From positions 1 to 50,864 of the forward strand of contig CAMDEA010000038.1 of the NCBI GenBank assembly GCA_945893045.1: a DNA stretch of 50,864 nucleotides. Direction: 5' to 3'. The notes under the pieces were generated by a model. It searched no databases. It was not told the DNA's origin and saw nothing but the letters and a program-made list of their open reading frames with translations. This document shows positions 22,111 through 30,821 of this stretch, piece by piece. The stretch comes from Planctomyces sp. SH-PL62 (GTDB lineage: Bacteria; Planctomycetota; Planctomycetia; Planctomycetales; Planctomycetaceae). Position numbers and translations under genes: made by a program. Each line of letters starts with the position of its first letter. Position 1 is the first letter of the stretch.

Positions 22111-23796
22111 ATGTCTGAAGCACCGTCCCGCCCAAGCGGCGTTCGGCATTTGATCATCTTGCTGCTGACGCTGATGTCGGTGCTGCTCTACCTCGACCGC
22201 TTTTGCGTCTCGTTCGCCGGCGATTACATCCGGGAAGACCTTGCCCTGTCGCAGACTCAGATGAGCTGGTTTCTGAGCCTCTTCTTTTGGTCCTATGCGC
22301 TGTCTCAAGTTCCGGCAGGCTGGCTAGCGGATCGTTTTGGCGCGCGGCTCATGCTGTCGATCTACGTCGTGGCCTGGTCGTTGTTCACGGCTCAGATGGG
22401 ATTAGTGTCGGGCTTCGTGATGCTGATGTTTGCGCGGCTGATGTGCGGCATGACTCAGGCTGGAGCCTACCCGACCGCGGGTGGCGTCATCAGCCGTTGG
22501 ATACCGCTTTCCAAACGAGCCACCGCCAGCGCGTGGGTTGGGATCGGCGGCCGAATGGGTGGAGCGATGGCTCCCATTCTGACCGCGTTTCTCATGGTCC
22601 TCTTTGTGCCCCTCGAAACCCCGGTCGAGTTTACCGAGGCAGATTTACTGAATGAATCGAAGCTTTCTGAGAAGCTCGCCGCCACCGAGTCGCCAGCGCT
22701 CCTCAAGTTGAGCGATGCGGCTCTGCGAATCCAGAAGCTTTATCGTCTCGAACAACCCTTGCTGACATCGCTGAATGAGCTACTGCAGCGGCCGGACCTC
22801 TTCGATGAAACCGCTTTCGCGAAAGTCAATCTGCCGCGTGAGGGGATTAACTACGCGGCACGCTTCAAAGAGGGCGACAAATTTTCGAGCGAAGAATCTC
22901 GCCGCTTCAATCGCTTGCTCATCGAAGCGGCGTTTCCTGGTGAGATTCGCAAGCTTTATGGCAAAGGTTGGCGGCCGGTCATGATTGTCTACGGCTTGTC
23001 GGGCGTGATCGTCGCGATCGGGATCTGGCTGATCTTTCGCGAGCGGCCGGAACTGCACTCACGAGTCAACGACGCCGAGCGCGCGCTGATCGAGACCGGT
23101 CGGCTCACGACCGCCGCCGATCCGGCGAGCAAGGCCGGACGATTACCGATCCGACCGCTGTTCACCAATTTCAGTTTGTGGTGCAACTGCGCCAATCAAA
23201 TCGGGACGAACATCGGCTGGGTGTTCCTGGTGACGTGGCTGTCGCGGTACTTCATCGAGATGCACAGCGTTCCAATTTTGGAGCGGAGCGTGTTAGTGAT
23301 GATGCCGAACTTGATCGGCCTGTGCGGTGGATTCTTGGGGGGCCGTTTGGTGGATTGGTTGCTGCCGCGCATCGGGCTGAAGTGGAGCCGCAGCTTGCCT
23401 CCCATCATCACGCGATTCATCGCGGCTGGCGGTTACGGCATGTGTTTGTACTTCGCTGCTCAGCCCGCCGGGTCGGCATTGAATTCGCCGTATGCGTTCA
23501 CGGCGGCTTTTTGCTTGATCTATTTTTCAGTGGACCTCGGCCAATCGGCGTTCTGGGCCTACGCTCAAGATGCCGGCGGCAAGTATGTCGGATCGGTCCT
23601 TGGCTGGGGCAACATGTGGGGCAACCTCGGTGCCGCGTTTGGTCCGCTGCTCTACAACCATTTGCTCGGTGAGAACCCGACTGCCGCCGAATGGGACAAC
23701 CTCTTCTGGCTGGGGCTGATCGCATTTGTTTTTGCTGGAGTCGCGACGTTCGGTTTGGATGCCTCGAAGCCAGTGTTCGTCGAGGAGCCAAATTAG
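22111..23796 (+). CDS. MFS transporter, anion:cation symporter-like, with a 120-residue insertion
   Basis: 561 aa; the ATG has AAGGAG five bases upstream. Major facilitator features include a first helix at about 13-30 ending LYLDRFCVSFAG, the loop 2-3 signature GWLADRFGARLML, and twelve predicted hydrophobic segments. The N-terminal half resembles the anion:cation symporter (ACS) group, which carries sugar acids and other organic anions; the substrate here cannot be read from sequence. Typical ACS proteins are about 430-450 aa. The extra length is mainly a charged, helical stretch at about 166-285, between helices 5 and 6, where family members have a short periplasmic loop. The stop codon TAG (23794-23796) is the first part of the inverted repeat that follows. 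Confidence 0.9.
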   Translation: MSEAPSRPSGVRHLIILLLTLMSVLLYLDRFCVSFAGDYIREDLALSQTQMSWFLSLFFWSYALSQVPAGWLADRFGARLMLSIYVVAWSLFTAQMGLVSGFVMLMFARLMCGMTQAGAYPTAGGVISRWIPLSKRATASAWVGIGGRMGGAMAPILTAFLMVLFVPLETPVEFTEADLLNESKLSEKLAATESPALLKLSDAALRIQKLYRLEQPLLTSLNELLQRPDLFDETAFAKVNLPREGINYAARFKEGDKFSSEESRRFNRLLIEAAFPGEIRKLYGKGWRPVMIVYGLSGVIVAIGIWLIFRERPELHSRVNDAERALIETGRLTTAADPASKAGRLPIRPLFTNFSLWCNCANQIGTNIGWVFLVTWLSRYFIEMHSVPILERSVLVMMPNLIGLCGGFLGGRLVDWLLPRIGLKWSRSLPPIITRFIAAGGYGMCLYFAAQPAGSALNSPYAFTAAFCLIYFSVDLGQSAFWAYAQDAGGKYVGSVLGWGNMWGNLGAAFGPLLYNHLLGENPTAAEWDNLFWLGLIAFVFAGVATFGLDASKPVFVEEPN

Positions 23797-23851
23797 CACG
23801 ACGCGCGAGCGAGTGGTTGTTCGATGAACCACTCGCTGGCGCGTCGTGCTA
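23794..23851. repeat. REP-like inverted doublet, TAGCACGACGCGC family
   Basis: TAGCACGACGCGCGAGCGAG then TGGTT (23794-23818) is the near-perfect reverse complement of AACCACTCGCTGGCGCGTCG then TGCTA (23827-23851), with an eight-base loop. Each arm is also an imperfect palindrome (CAC...CGC...GCG...GTG). It lies at the convergent junction of the MFS gene and the nucleotidyltransferase, and its first TAG is the MFS stop codon. Confidence 0.85.
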
Positions 23852-23859
23852 GTGTCGGC

Positions 23860-24492
23860 TCACGCCGGTTTGTCCACGAGCTTTTGTTGCCAGAAGGCGT
23901 AGTCCTCCGGTGTGTCGAGATCGGCGAGGACCGATTCGCGCTCGGTGGGCCATTCGGTGACGAGGTTCGGCGACGAACGGAGCAGCGCGTTGACACCGAC
24001 GTCTCGCGGAAGCTGTTCGATCCGCGCCGCCAGCGACCAGCGCAATAGAGTCGGATGTCCTCGCCGCAGTCCGAGTATTGGCAGCAGCGCTTCGCAATCT
24101 CCTGGCGACCAGCGAGCCAGCAAACCGTCGAGCACTTCCGGTTCGAGCAGCGGATGGTCGGCGGGGATCAGCAGCCAGCCGTCCTCGTCAGTCGGAGAAA
24201 AGCGTTGGCGGATCGCTCGCAGGCCGATCTCGATGCTGTCTCGCATTTCTGGGGGTTCGTGATCGGGGATGACCGCGACGGCCGACGTGCGCTGCACAGT
24301 TTCTTGCAGTGCGTGATCGTCGGGGCGAATGACGATCACAACGGCGGCGATCTCTGTCCGAGTCAGCGTGCCGATGAGATGCTCGATGACCGTTGTGCTC
24401 TGCCAAGGGAGCAGCAGCTTCGATTTGCCCATGCGCCGGCTGCGGCCAGCGGCGGGGATCAGAGCGAACATGCGGCGGGAAACGTGATCCAT
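23860..24492 (-). CDS. MobA-like NTP transferase (molybdenum-cofactor-type nucleotidyltransferase)
   Basis: 210 aa from ATG 24492; ATG 24471 (MFALIPAAGRSRRMG) fits the family N-terminus equally well and no ribosome-binding site decides between them. The nucleotide-binding signature is LIPAAGRSRRMGKSKLLLPW near the N-terminus. Further family signs are the central LLIPADHPLLEPEVL, with the metal-binding Asp, and a C-terminal DLDTPEDYAFW. This is the pattern of MobA/MocA-type enzymes, which add CMP or GMP to the molybdopterin cofactor, but related enzymes act on sugars and other substrates and no molybdenum-cofactor genes are nearby. Divergent from the release-factor-like gene, 66 bases away. 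Confidence 0.85.
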   Translation of the reverse strand: MDHVSRRMFALIPAAGRSRRMGKSKLLLPWQSTTVIEHLIGTLTRTEIAAVVIVIRPDDHALQETVQRTSAVAVIPDHEPPEMRDSIEIGLRAIRQRFSPTDEDGWLLIPADHPLLEPEVLDGLLARWSPGDCEALLPILGLRRGHPTLLRWSLAARIEQLPRDVGVNALLRSSPNLVTEWPTERESVLADLDTPEDYAFWQQKLVDKPA

Positions 24493-24558
24493 GTAGCAAT
24501 CCGGTGGGCGAATCGAAATCATCTGGGGCGATTGTGTCTCCTCAAACCGAAGCTGGCG

Positions 24559-25083
24559 ATGCCGAACATCAATGCAAACGACTGTCATCCCTCCGCGCTC
24601 GAACCGCAGAGCTTGCTGCGGGATTGTTCGGAGCGCCGCACGCGGCGTTCGGGGCCGGGTGGGCAGCATCGCAATAAGGTCGAGACGGCGGTCGTGCTGC
24701 GGCATGAGCCGACCGGGATCGACGCCGAAGGGAACGAGCGGCGTAGTCAGGCGGAGAATCGGCAAGTTGCACTGTTTCGGCTGCGAGTCCGGTTGGCGGT
24801 CGAGTTCCGCATGGTTCGCGCGCCGGATCAAGTCCCGTCTGAGTTGTGGCGATCCCGCTGTCCTGCGGGGCGAATCTCAGTGAATCCGGCTCACGCGGAC
24901 TTTCCCGCGTTGCTGGCCGAGGCGTTGGACGTGCTCGCGGCGTGCGGTTTTGACATCCCGGTGGCGGCGGAAGCGTTGGCTTGCACCGGTTCGCAACTGG
25001 TCAAGCTGCTGAAGGACGAGCGGTCGGCCTTCGAGCGGCTGGCCCGCGAGCGAGAGTCTCGTGGTCTGCCGCGACTGCGCTGA
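24559..25083 (+). CDS. Peptide chain release factor-like protein (GGQ domain only)
   Basis: 174 aa from ATG 24559; the frame extends further upstream but across the divergent gene. The catalytic release-factor motif is present as RTRRSGPGGQHRNKVETAV (GGQ at about residues 36-38), which reaches the peptidyl-transferase centre and triggers hydrolysis of peptidyl-tRNA. The codon-recognition domain of RF1/RF2 is missing, so this resembles the small rescue or RF-like group (ArfB-like) rather than a classical factor. A helical C-terminal half ends EALACTGSQLVKLLKDE. Whether it acts on stalled ribosomes is inference. Confidence 0.85.
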   Translation: MPNINANDCHPSALEPQSLLRDCSERRTRRSGPGGQHRNKVETAVVLRHEPTGIDAEGNERRSQAENRQVALFRLRVRLAVEFRMVRAPDQVPSELWRSRCPAGRISVNPAHADFPALLAEALDVLAACGFDIPVAAEALACTGSQLVKLLKDERSAFERLARERESRGLPRLR

Positions 25084-25195
25084 GTTTCAAAAATAATGCT
25101 CGCCATTTTCATTTCGAGAGATAAACTCACCGCCGCTCGCTGGGAGTGACACCCAAGTTCAATGGAATGACTGGTCGCCTCAAAAGGAACTCGCC

Positions 25196-25564
25196 ATGCG
25201 GAAATCGACTCAATCAGAGGACGTGCGTCGCCGAGTCTCCCCCTCGGCCAACTTGGACGCGGTCATGTCTCTCGTGGAGCCGTGTTGCGGCGACACGGCG
25301 ATCCTGTCGGCGGATGACTCGGTGGTTTTCCACCGGCATCAGTTGGAACAAGAGGTCCGTAATCGGTTGATGGCCGAACCGAGCCTTAACTTCACTTCGC
25401 TGGTGGTGCGTCGCGTCCGCAGTGGACTGTGCTTGGAGGGGGTGCTGGAGACTGACGACAATGATGTCGAAGTTTCCCGGCTCGTGCGTCAGATTTGCGG
25501 TGTCACTCAAGTGCTCGACCGCTTGGTCGTCCACCGCGCGCATCAGGTGCCGCGAAAAGGCTAA
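25196..25564 (+). CDS. BON-domain protein
   Basis: 122 aa. The ATG has AAGGA eight bases upstream. After a charged N-terminus, residues about 50-115 form a BON (OsmY/nodulation) domain: VRNRLMAEPSLNF, VRSGLCLEGVLETDD and a C-terminal VLDRLVVH strand, the alternating beta-alpha-beta pattern with the typical glycine. BON domains bind phospholipid or other envelope components, but this protein has no signal peptide, so it may be cytoplasmic. A strong intrinsic terminator follows ten bases after the stop, so it is probably a single-gene transcript. Confidence 0.8.
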   Translation: MRKSTQSEDVRRRVSPSANLDAVMSLVEPCCGDTAILSADDSVVFHRHQLEQEVRNRLMAEPSLNFTSLVVRRVRSGLCLEGVLETDDNDVEVSRLVRQICGVTQVLDRLVVHRAHQVPRKG

Positions 25565-25573
25565 ACGGGATGT

Positions 25574-25605
25574 GGAGCACGATTTCATCGTGCTCCTTAT
25601 TTTTG
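25574..25605 (+). terminator. Intrinsic terminator of the BON gene
   Basis: GGAGCACGAT pairs perfectly with ATCGTGCTCC across a three-base loop and is followed by TTATTTTT. It is placed directly after the BON stop codon at a convergent junction. Confidence 0.9.
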
Positions 25606-25606
25606 C

Positions 25607-25631
25607 TGGCACGTTGAAAACGTGCCCCACG
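25607..25631. repeat. Single REP-like arm, variant of the GTGGGGCAGG family
   Basis: Read on the minus strand it is GTGGGGCACGTTTTCAACGT then GCCAGC: the same layout as 22036-22087 with CACG replacing CAGG on one side and a compensating change on the other, so the hairpin GGCACGTT/AACGTGCC is kept. Confidence 0.65.
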
Positions 25632-25635
25632 GAAG

Positions 25636-26652
<1,017 letters not shown>

Positions 26653-26679
26653 GATTTGGTCCTTGAGGGAATTCCTTAA

Positions 26680-26748
26680 CCGTACCACGACCGTCAGGGA
26701 GTGGCTGTCATCGTTGTCGTGGGCCGCTCCCTGACGGTCGCGGTACGG
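26680..26748. repeat. REP-like inverted doublet, CCGTACCGCGACCGT family
   Basis: CCGTACCACGACCGTCAGGG then AGTGG (26680-26704) matches the reverse complement of 26724-26748 with two differences, around a 19-base spacer. Other copies are at 46715-46787 and 49350-49421, and a partial arm at 42502-42524. It lies between the M20 amidohydrolase stop and the DAHP synthase start. Confidence 0.85.
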
Positions 26749-26749
26749 A

Positions 26750-27925
26750 TTAGTTCAGCAGCCGCTCGGCGAGTCGTACCCAGTAGCTCGCGCCGATTGG
26801 CAGCAGGTCGTCATTGAAATCGTAACGGGGATTGTGCAGCACGCGGCCGTTGTCGGAAGGGCCGTTGCCCGCCCACAGGTAGCAGCCTGGCCGCTCTTGC
26901 AACAAGAACGAGAAGTCTTCGCCACCCATGCACGGAGCGACGTTCGTATCGACGTGCTGCTGGCCAACGACGTCGGCCGCCGCCTCGGCAGCCCATTGTG
27001 TTTCTTGCAGCGTGTTGACGGTTGCCGGATAGCGGCGGTCGTAATGCAATTCGGCGGAGGCTCCCAGCGACGTCGCGATGCCGCTGACGATCCGCCGCAT
27101 GTGGGCCTCGGCCATGTCTTGCACGGCGGAGCGAAATGTTCGCACGGTGCCGCGCAGCTTCACCTCAGTCGGGATCACGTTCCAGGTGTCGCCGCCGTGA
27201 AACTGCGTGACGCTCAGGACGATCTGGTCGAGCGGATTTGTGTTGCGGCTGACGATGGTCTGCAATGCGGTGACGATCTGTGCCGACGTGACAATCGGGT
27301 CGATGCCCAGATGCGGCATCGCGGCGTGTGTCCCATGTCCGCGGACGATGATCTCGAAGACATCAAACGCCGCCATGATCGGGCCGGTGCAAACTCCAAA
27401 ATGACCGACGGGCATCCCCGGCCAGTTGTGCATTCCGAAGACGACGTCGCACGGGAACTGGTTGAAGAGACCTTCTTCCACCATGACTCGGCCGCCCCCT
27501 TCGTTCTCTTCTGCGGGCTGAAAAATGACGTTCACGGTGCCGGTGAAGTTACGAGACTCGGCGAGATAGCGGGCCGCTCCCAGCAACATCGTCGTGTGTC
27601 CGTCGTGTCCGCAGGCATGCATCTTGCCGGGATTCTGCGAGCGATGTGGAACGTCGTTTTGCTCTTCAATGTCGAGCGCGTCAATGTCCGCTCGCAGACC
27701 GATGTTTCGCAGCCGCGCATCTCCAGAGTGTTTGCCACGAATGACTCCGACGACGCCAGTCTTCGCGAGGCCGCGATGCGTTTCGATGCCCCACGCTTGC
27801 AGCTTCGACGCGATGAGTTCTGATGCGAACGTTTCCTCGAACGCGGTCTGTGGGTGCGCGTGCAACTCGCGCCGCCACGCGGTCATTTCAGGATGCCATT
27901 CGGTCAGTCGCGAGTTGACGTTCAT
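26750..27925 (-). CDS. M20 family amidohydrolase (N-acyl-L-amino-acid / hippurate hydrolase type)
   Basis: 391 aa; the ATG has AGGAG five bases upstream. Zn/Mn-dependent amidohydrolases of peptidase family M20D remove acyl groups from N-acyl amino acids or hippurate. Signature sequences are [19 protein letters not shown] (metal-binding His and Asp), [20 protein letters not shown] (catalytic Glu and metal ligand) and [13 protein letters not shown], plus [12 protein letters not shown] near the C-terminus. A dimerisation domain is inserted in the middle (about 185-300). No signal peptide, so cytoplasmic. The start overlaps the end of scpA by four bases (ATGA), suggesting translational coupling, although the two functions are unrelated. 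Confidence 0.95.
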   Translation of the reverse strand: MNVNSRLTEWHPEMTAWRRELHAHPQTAFEETFASELIASKLQAWGIETHRGLAKTGVVGVIRGKHSGDARLRNIGLRADIDALDIEEQNDVPHRSQNPGKMHACGHDGHTTMLLGAARYLAESRNFTGTVNVIFQPAEENEGGGRVMVEEGLFNQFPCDVVFGMHNWPGMPVGHFGVCTGPIMAAFDVFEIIVRGHGTHAAMPHLGIDPIVTSAQIVTALQTIVSRNTNPLDQIVLSVTQFHGGDTWNVIPTEVKLRGTVRTFRSAVQDMAEAHMRRIVSGIATSLGASAELHYDRRYPATVNTLQETQWAAEAAADVVGQQHVDTNVAPCMGGEDFSFLLQERPGCYLWAGNGPSDNGRVLHNPRYDFNDDLLPIGASYWVRLAERLLN

Positions 27926-28746
27926 GCGGACTCCTGTAGGTCAGCCTTTCCAGGCTGACCTGATTCGGGAACGGTCGTCGAATCCACCGACGGGTCAGCC
28001 TGGAAAGGCTGACCTACTTCGGGGGGCAAAATCCAGATCTCGCCGAAGGCGTCGGCCTGGTCGGCGTGGAAACCATGATGGCGCAACAGTTCGAGAATCG
28101 CCAGAAAGATGCTGATGATCCGGCTGCGCTGCGAGGCGTTGTCGAACAACGTGGTGAAGCCGACACGCCCCAGTTCGCGGACCCGCGCTCCGATCTGTTC
28201 GACGTACACCGAGATTGGCGTGTCGTCGTAACGGATTTTCGATTCTTCTTCGATGACTCGGCGTTCGAGCACTCGGCTGAGCGCGCTGACCAAGTCCCAC
28301 AGTTCGACATCCTTGATACGGTCGGCGCTTTGATCGCGCGCCGCGTCGGGGCGTTCGTCGCTGAGCCGAGGGTATCGCTCGCCCCATTCGGCTCGGCGTT
28401 CGTCCAATAACTGGGCCGCCTCTTTTATCTTCTTGTATTCGAGCAATTGTTGGATCAACCCACTGCGCGGATCGTCCGACATCTCCACCGGGACTTCTTC
28501 TTCCTCCGCGTTCGGAAGAGCCAGCCGGCTTTTGATTTCGAGCAACGTGCTGGCCATCACGACGAAATCGCCGGCCTGATCGAGGTCCACGAACTGCTGC
28601 AGCGTCTCCAAATACCGCTGAAACTGCGAGGTGATCTCGGCAATCGGCAGGTCGAGCAAATCCAACTCGCTCCGCCGGACCAAGAACAGCAGCAGGTCCA
28701 GCGGCCCGGAATAGCGATCAAGTTCCACGCGATACGCGACAGTCAT
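27922..28746 (-). CDS. scpA: Segregation and condensation protein A (ScpA)
   Basis: 274 aa from ATG 28746, which gives the family start MTVAYRVELDRYSGPLDLLL. A GTG at 28833 has a better ribosome-binding site (AGGAG seven bases upstream) and would add 29 residues, so the start is uncertain. ScpA is the kleisin that links the SMC heads in the bacterial condensin complex and helps chromosome segregation. The N-terminal kleisin helix region and the C-terminal winged-helix region (about 165-245) are present. The last 30 residues (from about EVGQPFQADPS to [12 protein letters not shown]) do not belong to the family: they are translated from a repeat doublet at 27936-28017. No scpB or smc in the window. 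Confidence 0.93.
   Translation of the reverse strand: MTVAYRVELDRYSGPLDLLLFLVRRSELDLLDLPIAEITSQFQRYLETLQQFVDLDQAGDFVVMASTLLEIKSRLALPNAEEEEVPVEMSDDPRSGLIQQLLEYKKIKEAAQLLDERRAEWGERYPRLSDERPDAARDQSADRIKDVELWDLVSALSRVLERRVIEEESKIRYDDTPISVYVEQIGARVRELGRVGFTTLFDNASQRSRIISIFLAILELLRHHGFHADQADAFGEIWILPPEVGQPFQADPSVDSTTVPESGQPGKADLQESA
27936..28017. repeat. REP-like inverted doublet, GTAGGTCAGCC family, inside scpA 3' end
   Basis: GTAGGTCAGCCTTTCCAGGC then TGACC (27936-27960) is the exact reverse complement of 27993-28017, ending CTAC. Each arm is a GTAG plus hairpin (GTCAGCC/GGCTGAC). It lies within the end of scpA, in frame. A second copy is at 42054-42137. Confidence 0.9.
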
Positions 28747-28878
28747 GGTCGGGAATGTAACGGCGTGGTGGGGTTCGTCGAATATCGGCCGACCACTGAA
28801 TATGATCTTGTCCTCTTCCCGGCTGTGCGTCACAGCCCGTCTCCTAAGTCACCATCCAACTTTTGAGAGAGCACTCCC

Positions 28879-29973
28879 ATGAAAGCCATTGCCGTCAAGC
28901 CGCGTAATCCGAACAGCGTCCACCTGGCCGAGTTGGCGAAGCCAAAACTTTCCGATGTTCCCAACGGTCGTGGCGTCTTGGTCAAAGTTCTCAAGGTGGG
29001 TGTCGATGCCACCGACCGCGAGATCAACGAGGGGCTGTATGGCAATCCGCCTCCGGGCTACGACTTCCTGGTGATGGGCCATGAGTCGTTCGGCATCGTC
29101 GAAGAGGTTGGCCCAAACGTGCGGCACGTCAAGCCGGGCGATTACGTCACCTGCACCGTGCGCCGCCCAGGCGGCTCGATCTTCGACCGTATCGGTCACT
29201 CGGACATGACCAGCGAAGAGACCTACTACGAACGAGGTATCAATCTGCTGCACGGCTACATGACCGAGCACTACGTCGATGACGCCGAATTCGTCATCCG
29301 TGTCCCCGCCGCCTTGAAGCATCTGGGTGTGCTGGCCGAACCAATGAGCGTCGCGGAGAAAGCGGTTCAGCAAGTCTATGAAGCTCAGCGTCGGCTCCAG
29401 GTGTGGGAGCCGAAGGTCGCCTACGTCCTAGGATCAGGCCAGATTGGATTGCTCTCGACGCTGATCCTGCGTCTGCGCGGCGTCGAGGTCTACACGATCG
29501 CTCGCGGAGCTAAGCCGAACCTCAAGTCTGAGATTGCCGAAGCCTACGGCGCGAAATACGTCAACGGCTCATTGGCGGATATCGCCAAGCAAACTGGCGC
29601 ACCAGACTTGATCGTCGAAGCCACCGGCAACAGCGCGATCGCGTTTGAAGCCATGACCGTGCTCGGTCGCAACGGAGCGATCGTGTGGACCAGCATCACC
29701 GGCGGCCAACGCAAGACGGAAGTCCCGACCGACAAGATAAATCTCGAATGGGTGCTGGGCAACAAGCTGCTGCTCGGTTCGGTCAACGCCAACTTCCGGC
29801 ACTTCGAGGCGGGCATCAGCGACATGGCCCAAGGCGAAATCTTCTATCCCGGCGTGACGCAAAAGATTCTCACGACACCGGTCAACGGCCTCGACAACTA
29901 CCGCGAGATGATGCGGCAACTGGTCGAAGCGAAAGAAGCGTTGAAGGTTTACGTCAACGTCGCCGAGGGATGA
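28879..29973 (+). CDS. Zinc-type glucose dehydrogenase-like oxidoreductase (MDR superfamily)
   Basis: 364 aa. The arrangement matches glucose 1-dehydrogenases of the medium-chain dehydrogenase superfamily (archaeal Gdh type): GroES-like N-terminal domain with [11 protein letters not shown] and [15 protein letters not shown], then a Rossmann domain with [11 protein letters not shown] for NAD(P). Glucose dehydrogenases oxidise glucose to gluconolactone. The usual catalytic zinc Cys in the GVCGTDRE motif is Asp here (GVDATDRE, residue about 42). An Asp in this position is known in halophilic archaeal Gdh, so zinc binding may remain. The neighbouring galT and GH57 genes support a sugar role. A GAGAG motif precedes the ATG. 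Convergent with the small gene at 29992. Confidence 0.85.
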   Translation: MKAIAVKPRNPNSVHLAELAKPKLSDVPNGRGVLVKVLKVGVDATDREINEGLYGNPPPGYDFLVMGHESFGIVEEVGPNVRHVKPGDYVTCTVRRPGGSIFDRIGHSDMTSEETYYERGINLLHGYMTEHYVDDAEFVIRVPAALKHLGVLAEPMSVAEKAVQQVYEAQRRLQVWEPKVAYVLGSGQIGLLSTLILRLRGVEVYTIARGAKPNLKSEIAEAYGAKYVNGSLADIAKQTGAPDLIVEATGNSAIAFEAMTVLGRNGAIVWTSITGGQRKTEVPTDKINLEWVLGNKLLLGSVNANFRHFEAGISDMAQGEIFYPGVTQKILTTPVNGLDNYREMMRQLVEAKEALKVYVNVAEG

Positions 29974-29991
29974 TCGCGATTGACTGACGAA

Positions 29992-30246
29992 TCAGCCGTG
30001 GAAGGCCACTTGCTCGGTCTTCACCTGACGCGATTCCGCCGACGCTCCATCGGGGAGTCGAACGGTCCAGCGGCTGGTTTGTCCGTCAACGGTCAGCACG
30101 ACCTCTGCCTCGCAAGGGGGCAAAAACGTCGGCTGCTCCAACGTCAGTCGCTCCGGGCCAATCTGGGAGACTGACAGAGTTTGATTGCCGACGATCATCT
30201 GCAAATCCACTTCGGATGAAAACGTACTGGGTTTGGGAGCAATCAT
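29992..30246 (-). CDS. Small conserved-looking hypothetical protein
   Basis: 84 aa with no family that I recognise. AGAGG lies about eight bases before the ATG at 30246; an internal ATG at 30198 (MIVGNQTLSV) is possible. It is predicted all-beta, with strands such as RLTLEQPTFLPPCEAEVVLTVDG and SRWTVRLPDG, and no signal or membrane segment. Its start codon overlaps the start codon of the plus-strand gene at 30245, each ribosome-binding site falling in the other's coding sequence. That arrangement, and the fact that the frame ends 18 bases from the Gdh stop, suggest a real compact gene, but it could still be a shadow. Confidence 0.5.
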   Translation of the reverse strand: MIAPKPSTFSSEVDLQMIVGNQTLSVSQIGPERLTLEQPTFLPPCEAEVVLTVDGQTSRWTVRLPDGASAESRQVKTEQVAFHG

Positions 30247-30730
30247 GTTTGGCCTCTGGAATGAAGCTGTCGCTCATGCCCAGTCCTATGTGGCCAACCG
30301 TGGCCTGCAAATCCGGCAGGAACTTGGGCGAGGCTATGATGATATCGTCTTTGCCACCGACCTCCAAACCGCGATCAAAGCTCTGCGGTACGAACCGCTG
30401 TTCCAACGCGAACGCGATGTTTATCTGCGTCTGCGAGAGAACGACATCAGCGAAATCCAAGGTTGCAACGTACCCCGAATCGTCGATTGGGACGCAGAGT
30501 TGTGGGTCGTTGAGACTGGAATCGTCAAGCCGCCGTTCGTGCTCGACTTCGCCGGCGCGTATCTCGATGAGAAGCCGGACTTCCCGAAGTCGGTGATGGC
30601 TCGTTGGCAGCGGGAGAAGCGGCAGCAGTTCGGTGCGAATTGGGATCGCGTGCAGACGATCATGGCGAACCTGAGGCGGTACGGGATTTACCTTGCTGAT
30701 GTGAAGCCGGGGAATATCTCGTTCGATTGA
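30245..30730 (+). CDS. Small kinase-like protein ending after the catalytic loop
   Basis: 161 aa. GGGAG lies six bases before the ATG at 30245. I do not recognise a named family, but the layout follows a protein kinase N-lobe: a glycine-rich loop [10 protein letters not shown] (27-36), AIK with Lys45, a following acidic helix (RERDVY), a hinge-like region (ELWVVETGI, then PPFVLDF), and a catalytic-loop look-alike [13 protein letters not shown] (149-161) with Asp152, Lys154 and Asn157. The His of HRD is absent. The protein stops right there, so the DFG motif and the C-lobe are missing, and they are not found in any frame downstream. It may be a minimal kinase-like binding or pseudokinase protein. 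Confidence 0.7.
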   Translation: MFGLWNEAVAHAQSYVANRGLQIRQELGRGYDDIVFATDLQTAIKALRYEPLFQRERDVYLRLRENDISEIQGCNVPRIVDWDAELWVVETGIVKPPFVLDFAGAYLDEKPDFPKSVMARWQREKRQQFGANWDRVQTIMANLRRYGIYLADVKPGNISFD

Positions 30731-30821
30731 GCGCGCGGCGATCCTGGCTTCCCCCAATTGGCGCGAGTCAGTCAAATCCGTTGCCAACGATTTGTACTCG
30801 AACTCTTCCAGAAACGACGAC

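Noticed and set aside
21716..22153. 145-aa plus-strand frame in the panB-MFS gap
   Set aside because: Runs through repeats, a promoter-like site and a terminator, with no family resemblance.
26834..27823. 329-aa plus-strand frame opposite the M20 amidohydrolase
   Set aside because: No domain. The M20 metal motifs are on the other strand.
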